Positions 58,517-64,000 of a stretch of DNA of 64,000 bases are shown piece by piece. The stretch's first letter is position 1. Each line of letters starts with the position of its first letter. The position numbers and the translations under genes were made by a program. This DNA comes from Nissolia schottii. Taxonomy: Eukaryota > Streptophyta > Magnoliopsida > Fabales > Fabaceae. Under the pieces are notes generated by a model, which saw nothing but the letters and a program-made list of their open reading frames with translations, made no database searches and was not told where the DNA came from. The stretch covers positions 124,001 through 188,000 of the forward strand of contig QANU01112879.1 in NCBI GenBank assembly GCA_003254905.1, in the 5' to 3' direction.

Positions 58517-59770
58517 TCATTGACAAAGATTCATCCTTTTCATACATCTTTTTCCTTATGAATTACTATATTTTGTTAGAACCTTTTTATTTAGATTAGT
58601 GTTTTGTCTTTAAAATGAGCAGTTGAATTATAAAATGCTTGATCATTACAAAAAAAAATGCTTAATTTGTGGCAGAAACTCTATTCCCCTCACTATAGTA
58701 AATTTGGTCTAACAAAGTACTTTTAACAATCTCACAAAAACATAGCTCCAACTTCATATTATACTATAAAAAAGAACTACGAGACAACCCAATTACGAGT
58801 AACCTAAAGTATTAGAAGTGTTTTTATTTTTTTTCAAAGGTTAGAAACAATCCAATTACTGCCCTGACAAAGAGGGAAAGAAACAAAACAATATTTAGAA
58901 CAATACACCACACCTAACAAAACGACACAAGGCACCACACCTAGCAAAACGACTAAGGGACTCTAGATATACCCCTCCCACCCACCAACCCTCAGCCCAC
59001 CAAAAACAAACTTGGCAAGCATAGAAGAAGCCTCATTAAAACTTTCTTAGTATAAATTCAGTGGGACAAACCCTTGATTTTTTTACAAAGGAAAAAGAGT
59101 GCCCCACCTACACAATTTAAGGGCAAGCCCAGAAGCAAAAAATACCCACCTAAAAAAACAGAAAACCAGAACAGAGTTCACATTCATACTACATAGAACC
59201 TCTTAGAATCAATGCCCACTTCAAGCATAGCATAGTAATATGACTAAACTGGAAAAAAAAAAATATGCAGCAATATACAGTCAGAAAATAAAGCACCGAA
59301 AAAACAAAATACTGAAATTACCCTTCTGAGCCCATAATTCTGCCTCCCTCTTCGAAAACTCCACTTGATGTTGTAAGCATATTAGTACTCTCAAAAATCA
59401 GATAAAGTGTTCGCTACAAGCGCACGTGTACTAGAACAAAGACTTTATTGACCCCAATGCTGTTAGCTCTTTACTATTTCACTAGAATTGCACCTCCTGC
59501 TACAACTTATAATAGATTAAGCTGTAGAATTAAGTCTCAAAAGATAGGTAAGCTGTAGAATTAACTCTTATTTAAATTCATCACACCAACATATCATCAG
59601 ATCTAAGTAATTATTTTTCGTAGGCTCCTCTATATATAACAGTCAAATTAGCACTCAACAGAAATCAGATAAAGCCTCTGATACAGGCTCACCTATATCG
59701 AAAGAAGCCCATTATTGAGCCAGTGCTATATTCTTACCTCATTTCAGGTTCTTCTTAGAGCATAAATATC
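58517..59770 (-). other. Intergenic DNA, probably including LINE 3' sequence
   Basis: No intact gene. Minus-strand text from about 59150 down to 58900 (AAATTGTGTAGGTGGGGCAC, TTTTAATGAGGC) has the look of the tail end of a plant LINE ORF2 and its 3' untranslated region, in line with the LINE remnant just to the right. Confidence 0.35.
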
Positions 59771-60070
59771 ACCATTGATGCAACCAAAATGCAGCTTGTC
59801 TCACTGTTTCCACATAATACAATGGCTTATTTTTAAAAATATGTGTGTTCCTCACTCTCCAAATGACCCAGATAGATACGAAGTATGCTGTCCACCACTC
59901 CCTTTTAGCGCATCTGACGACACTTGCATTCTACCATGCTTCAAAGAACGCTCTCGCATTTCCTGGCGATACCCACATCACATGCCATTTTTCCGTCCAC
60001 ACATTTTGTGCAAAAATCACACCTACAGAATAGATGATCCACCGATTCCTCTTCCTTGCTACCATTGAAG
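59771..60070 (-). pseudogene. LINE ORF2 remnant (zf-RVT region)
   Basis: Minus-strand frames carry the C-terminal pattern of plant L1-type LINE reverse transcriptases: EEESVDHLFCRCDF, then after a frameshift FAQNVWTEKWHVMWV, and after another IWVIWRVRNTHIFKNK. In the family this is the zinc-binding EE-DHLF-C-FA-VW region followed by the W--RN--F tail. The frame changes make it a pseudogene. The upstream RT and endonuclease domains are missing. Confidence 0.65.
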
Positions 60071-60147
60071 TGATGTATTTGTCAATAAAAATGTTCATTG
60101 TTATAATAAAAAACACATTTAAGTGTAGTTAATAAAAAATGTGATCT

Positions 60148-60331
60148 ACCAACGGGGGTTGGTCTAAGTGGTAAGGGCTTGGTATCGCTTAAGCAAGGTC
60201 CCGAGTTCGAGACCTTGTGTACGTAGTTATCCCCGCTGGGAGACTCGCCCGCCATAGCCAGGTGCGCGATCCGGGTCGACCCGGATTAGTCAAAGCTAAG
60301 CCTTGGATACCGGGCAGGCAACCTAAAAAAC
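60148..60331 (+). mobile_element. tRNA-derived SINE, complete copy
   Basis: A 184-bp element with RNA polymerase III boxes: A box TGGTCTAAGTGG (60160-60171) and B box AGTTCGAGACC (60204-60214), 32 bases apart. A tRNA-unrelated body and a short A-rich end (AACCTAAAAAA) follow. A perfect 16-bp target duplication, ATAAAAAATGTGATCT, lies at 60132-60147 and 60332-60347. SINEs are copied by LINE machinery; the LINE remnant next door is of the right class, but that is coincidence unless shown otherwise. It is the reference for the copies at 17199 and 31839. Confidence 0.93.
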
Positions 60332-60347
60332 ATAAAAAATGTGATCT

Positions 60348-61479
60348 TAAACTAAATTTGTTGCACAAAATTTGGTCCTTGACCAAGTTTATTGTTGTGC
60401 ACAAATCAAACAGAATCTGTCGCAAATGCAAGTTTGCGGCAAAAGCAAGTCAATGGCCAAAACCCTCAAAGAAAACTAATTTACATCAAAATGATGGTAT
60501 ATGTCCCAAATCTAGAGCGGAATGTGAGTCTGCCGCAAACCATCACCGACATTCTTCTTTCCCGAAAATATCATCACTTGGCAAAGAGTTATGCTATTTA
60601 AACAACTTAAAAGTATGGACAACTAACAATCACACTTACAGAAGTGTGGAGTCCATTACAAAAACAAAAATAATATGTATAATGGACCTCATACATTTGT
60701 GAGTTTGGTTTTTAGATGTCGATACTTTTAGGTTGTTCAAATATCATTTCTCTTTGGCAAATGTTAGAGTCGTGTACATCTGCACTAACCTGTATCACCG
60801 CTTGAATGATAGAGACCAAGAAAATAGAATACAATACCAACATTAAAATGACCTTAAACTTTTTGGCACATAAAATGTCCTTAATTTACTACGACTAAAA
60901 CCTTTTTTTTCAATTTTAAAGAAGGGTTAAATTCAATGGGCAAGCAAATACAAACAACCACCCCCAAATTATGACAACTCGGCAAGCAGGTAAACCCACT
61001 AAAACTTTATTTAAGCCATACTTTTTTTTTAAAAAAAATGCATATTTTTCGATTGCCTTCTGTCGTGACTGCCTCCAAGTATGTTGACATAATTATTTAG
61101 GTGAATTATGTGTTATAACATGATTTATGTAAGATTTATTCAAATCTATACTAGGAATTTGGAACACTAACACAAATGGGAATTTAGTTAAAAATACAAG
61201 GTACACCTTGTTGATTCCTAATATAGATGTGCGCCGTCTATGAATCCTGTTGTGAAGAGATAGCATACCCACACGAGTATGTTATAACTCACTCATTTTT
61301 TGTCTCCTATTTAGAGGTTACATCAATAAAGTAGTAGCATGCAAGAGTTGTCAGATAGGAGTGGCATAGTCTTCTTCATTAAAGACCTAGTTATTCTAGG
61401 TCTTTACATCATTCAACACAGTCACCATTGGGCTAAAGTAACACATGATGAACTCTCAAACCCATTACGAATCAAAAAG

Positions 61480-61528
<49 letters not shown>

Positions 61529-61707
61529 AGTCTCTTTAAGAAACACTAGACTATCCATTCAACCCATTTTAACAAAACCATAAAGCTCATCAATCAATCT
61601 CAGCCCAAATCCAAGTAATCCTAACAATTTATCCATATTAACATGACTTTTAAACCCTCAAAAGTTTCTTTAATATCACACAATTTTTCACAATGTTTTC
61701 TTTTATG
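60348..61707. other. AT-rich intergenic DNA with a TA microsatellite
   Basis: A (TA)n run lies at about 61480-61519. Frames such as 60217-60702 start inside the SINE and have no family resemblance. No gene seen. Confidence 0.5.
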
Positions 61708-61915
61708 GGTTAAATTAGTTTTTAGTACCTCATAAATCGCAATTTTTTATTTTTTACTCCTCATAAATTTTTCGTTAGGAAATCTTCTCTCATATATTTA
61801 TTTTTGGTTAGGTTTTAGTCTCTGTTGTCTAGTTGCACCATTAACTGCTAACATGATAATTAACTTCGTCATGTGGTAGTCACGTGCAATGCACGTAACC
61901 ACTTAACCCAACTCA
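61708..61915. mobile_element. MITE with GGTTAAATATG termini, left half (copy 3)
   Basis: GGTTAAATTAGTTTTTAGTA followed by TTTTACTCCTCATAAATTTT and a CCATTAACTGCTAACATGA block match the left half of the copies at 20667 and 46979. The right terminus was not found, so the copy is truncated. Confidence 0.5.
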
Positions 61916-62159
61916 TCCCCCAAACCAGACTTGCCTACAATTAACCCAAGACCCATGCCCATGAACCATAATTAAAAAAATTAAAAAAAATAAAAAAAAA
62001 TAAAAAATTGAAAAATAAAAGGAACCTTAAATCTAATTAAGGGAATGGTTGGGGTTGGCACCACATGGAGTTGTGCGGAAACTTCAACCATGCCACAACA
62101 GTATGACAGAACCCATAACCATGGTGCAGAGGTGTGACAATTGATCCACGAGGTGGCAG

Positions 62160-62900
62160 ATCGTGGCTATGAAAGTCACCTGCTAGTACATAAATTTGAC
62201 CACCTTAAATTTGATGGTTCACATACAATGTATGAGCATGTTCTTAAAATGACAACCTTAGCGAAAAATTTAAAGTCTTTGGGATGTCCATGGATGAGTA
62301 TTTTTTAGTACAATTTATACTTAATTCTTTGCCTCTTAAACAACATGGGTCATTTCAAATGAACTATAACACTATTAAAGACACGTGGAGTGTTAATGAA
62401 TTGACCAATTTGCTTGTTCAAAAGGAGACAAGATTAAAGAACCAACAGTCTCATTCAGTTCATATTGTAAGGCATTAAAAAGCTGAAAATAGTTCTAAGA
62501 GGAAACCTAGGAAAGGCAAGAAGAAAGGTTCACAGAACCTTAACTAATCTTCTCAAAACCACAAGAAGGGGCGAAGAATGACAAGTGTCACTTTTGTCAT
62601 AAAGTAGGACACTACATGAAATATTGCCCACAACGCAAGGAATGGTTTGAAAAGAAAGGTAAGTCAAGTGTTTTTATATGTTTAGAATGAAACTTTATTA
62701 AAGCTTCTTATAATACTTGGTGGATTGGTTCTGATTCCACAACTCACATTTCCAATACGATGCAGCAATTCCTTTCGATCCAAACTATAAAGCCAAATGA
62801 GAACTTTGTATACATGAGATATAGAATCAAGGCTCCAATTTTTTATGGAAACCAAAGTTATTATCTTATTAGAAAAAATCCTAGGATTTTTTACATATTA
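62160..62900 (+). pseudogene. Ty1/copia gag-to-protease remnant
   Basis: Frames carry the UBN2-type Gag pattern of plant Copia elements: an LKMTTLAKNLKSLG-like block, VQFILNSLP, then NELTNLLVQKETRLK. An intact CCHC zinc knuckle, CHFCHKVGHYMKYC, lies at 62586-62627. Further on WWIGSDSTTHISN stands where WW-DSGATTHI-- marks the protease active site, here changed to DST. Stops (for example near 62476 and 62689) and frameshifts break it, and integrase and RT are absent. It is dead. Confidence 0.75.
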
Positions 62901-62971
62901 ATGGTTACAAATCAAAGTTAATCCAATAATATGGTCCGGGAGAGAAAATTACCATTGTATGGGCTGGAGTT

Positions 62972-63220
62972 CTGAATTCGCATGACACAGTGGCGAATTC
63001 AGACTTATCAATTTTATTTTTTTTAAACCGGTTCTGAATTGACCTGACACAATGGCGAATTCAGACTTATCAAATTTTTTTTTCAATTTCCTAAGCACCC
63101 CCTGCCCCCTGCCATCAGGCCTCACTCTTTTTTTCTTTTTCCCAATTTCCTAAGCCACCCTGCAGCCCCCTGCCACCCTACCACGCATCCTGAATTCGCC
63201 TGACAAAGTGGTGAATTCAG
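62972..63220. repeat. Three copies of a 31-bp hairpin motif
   Basis: The motif, CTGAATTCGC, an 11-base loop, then GCGAATTCAG, occurs at 62972-63002, 63034-63064 and 63190-63220, with 0-2 stem mismatches in each. Each can fold into a hairpin with a stem of up to 10 bp. The loop (ATGACACAGTG type) is also conserved. The first two are followed by ACTTATCAA and a T-run, so they form a tandem pair. Confidence 0.75.
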
Positions 63221-64000
63221 AATTCAGTCCATACATTTGTAATTTTCTACTTTTGCCCATGATTTTAGATTTTACTTCCTCTAAAACTATATTAATGTTA
63301 AAACCCCGAAATCCTACTTTGGCAGAATCACTAGAACGACATCTTACCCCAAAAAAAACATAAGAATCACTAGAACGACTAAAATCTCTTTGTTTTGACT
63401 TTTAACGCGGTAATAGATTTAGAGCTCTATCTATACACTATCTATTATATTATATGCTTCTAATTCAGTGTGCCATGTCAGAGTTGCACCCTATTTGTTT
63501 TTCTTTTTCATTTTTCTTCGCCAATTAACTTGCAATGCGTTGAATGTGGCATCTAATTAGGAGCTGTTCCTTTCAACATGGTTAATGGATCACACTATCA
63601 CAGACGCAATGCAACGTAATTAAGATTTGTTTGCCGCTTATTTGGATCATCATCATCATACTGTCTAGTTACAGAGCAAAGCCGACCATGACAAATACTC
63701 TTTTAAGTATTATGAAAGAATCTATCAAGTGTCTATATTTTATTATTTTATGGTAGTTGTTATTAAAATCTTCGAAGAATAAGACGAAAGATTTCATTGA
63801 AGATATAAAATTTTGAGAAATTTTTGTGCATTTTTTTAACTACATTTAATATGTGTTACATTAGCACTTCTCTAAAATTTTTAACATACTAACGCATTGA
63901 TAAATGCATTAAAAATTCAAAAAAAATTTTAATTTCTTAACAAATGTCATTAATTAGGACACTTGTTAGCAAAATTATTTTACTCCCTCCAATTTTAACA
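63221..64000. other. AT-rich intergenic DNA, no gene seen
   Basis: AGAATCACTAGAACGAC is repeated near 63325 and 63362. No coding or RNA feature is recognised to the window end. Confidence 0.5.

Noticed and set aside
57367..58599. Duplicated 96-102-codon gene
   Set aside because: The frame is shared only because the DNA segment is duplicated; two frames are open and neither shows a known domain. A first exon of an unrecognised gene cannot be excluded.
60160..60225. Possible tRNA gene (A and B boxes at proper spacing)
   Set aside because: It is the head of a 184-bp SINE with a 16-bp target duplication and A-rich tail, and a cloverleaf with paired acceptor stem was not apparent.
60217..60702. 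161-codon open frame
   Set aside because: It starts inside the SINE and runs into unrelated AT-rich DNA. Composition is Lys/Asn-rich without a domain.

Overview
The window reads as plant nuclear DNA, most likely from a papilionoid legume (Glycine/Phaseolus/Vigna type). Three intronless genes of plant-only or plant-typical families sit in AT-rich DNA full of nested transposons. The legume guess rests on the general look of the MITEs and of the gene copies. It is inference, and no search was possible.

Genes. Three protein-coding genes are well supported. (1) An OVATE family protein (OFP1-type transcriptional repressor) lies on the minus strand at 5592-6482. (2) A CBL-interacting protein kinase of the CIPK4/CIPK7 type lies on the plus strand at 42546-43889. 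(3) An AZG1-type adenine/guanine permease lies on the minus strand at 50370-52079. They do not form an operon or pathway: one shapes growth through transcription, one is a calcium-sensor-regulated kinase, and one imports purines or cytokinins. No tRNA, rRNA, CRISPR or bacterial-style feature was found.

Layout. 1-5.6 kb: AT-rich DNA with a MULE-type MITE nested in a small CACTA-type element, and a 771-base N gap. 5.6-6.5 kb: OFP. 7.7-8.4 kb: second MULE MITE. 9.3-13.7 kb: a three-deep nest, in which a minus-strand Copia-like LTR element with a 5-bp target duplication carries a MULE-like DNA transposon that in turn carries a 2.0-kb Ty3/gypsy-type solo LTR with its own 5-bp duplication. 13.7-18.1 kb: a ruined CACTA (En/Spm) transposon with a decayed Transposase_24 gene, cut by another MULE MITE, a 539-base gap and a SINE. 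18-32 kb: minisatellites, MITEs, CACTA and retroelement scraps. 31.8-34 kb: a 5'-truncated SINE and a gypsy LTR with a duplicated promoter, followed by broken gag. 34-37.5 kb: tandem repeats and another MULE MITE. 37.9-39.6 kb: 1.7 kb of degenerate telomere-like repeat beside an outward TATA motif. 40.3-40.5 kb: a lone Copia LTR with primer-binding site. 42.4-43.9 kb: CIPK. 47-50 kb: MITEs. 50.4-52.3 kb: AZG1. 52.6-58.5 kb: CACTA ends, MITEs and a suspicious patchwork duplication beside a single N. 59.8-60.3 kb: LINE remnant and the one complete SINE. 61.7-64 kb: MITE half, Copia gag remnant and three copies of a hairpin-forming motif.

No undescribed biological system could be demonstrated. 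The most unusual material is the five-copy MULE MITE family rich in AAACTCG/CGAGTTT palindromes, the dated nest at 9.3-13.7 kb, the telomere-like tract next to a promoter-like motif, and the hairpin motif near 63 kb. Many boundaries below were set by finding target-site duplications by eye.
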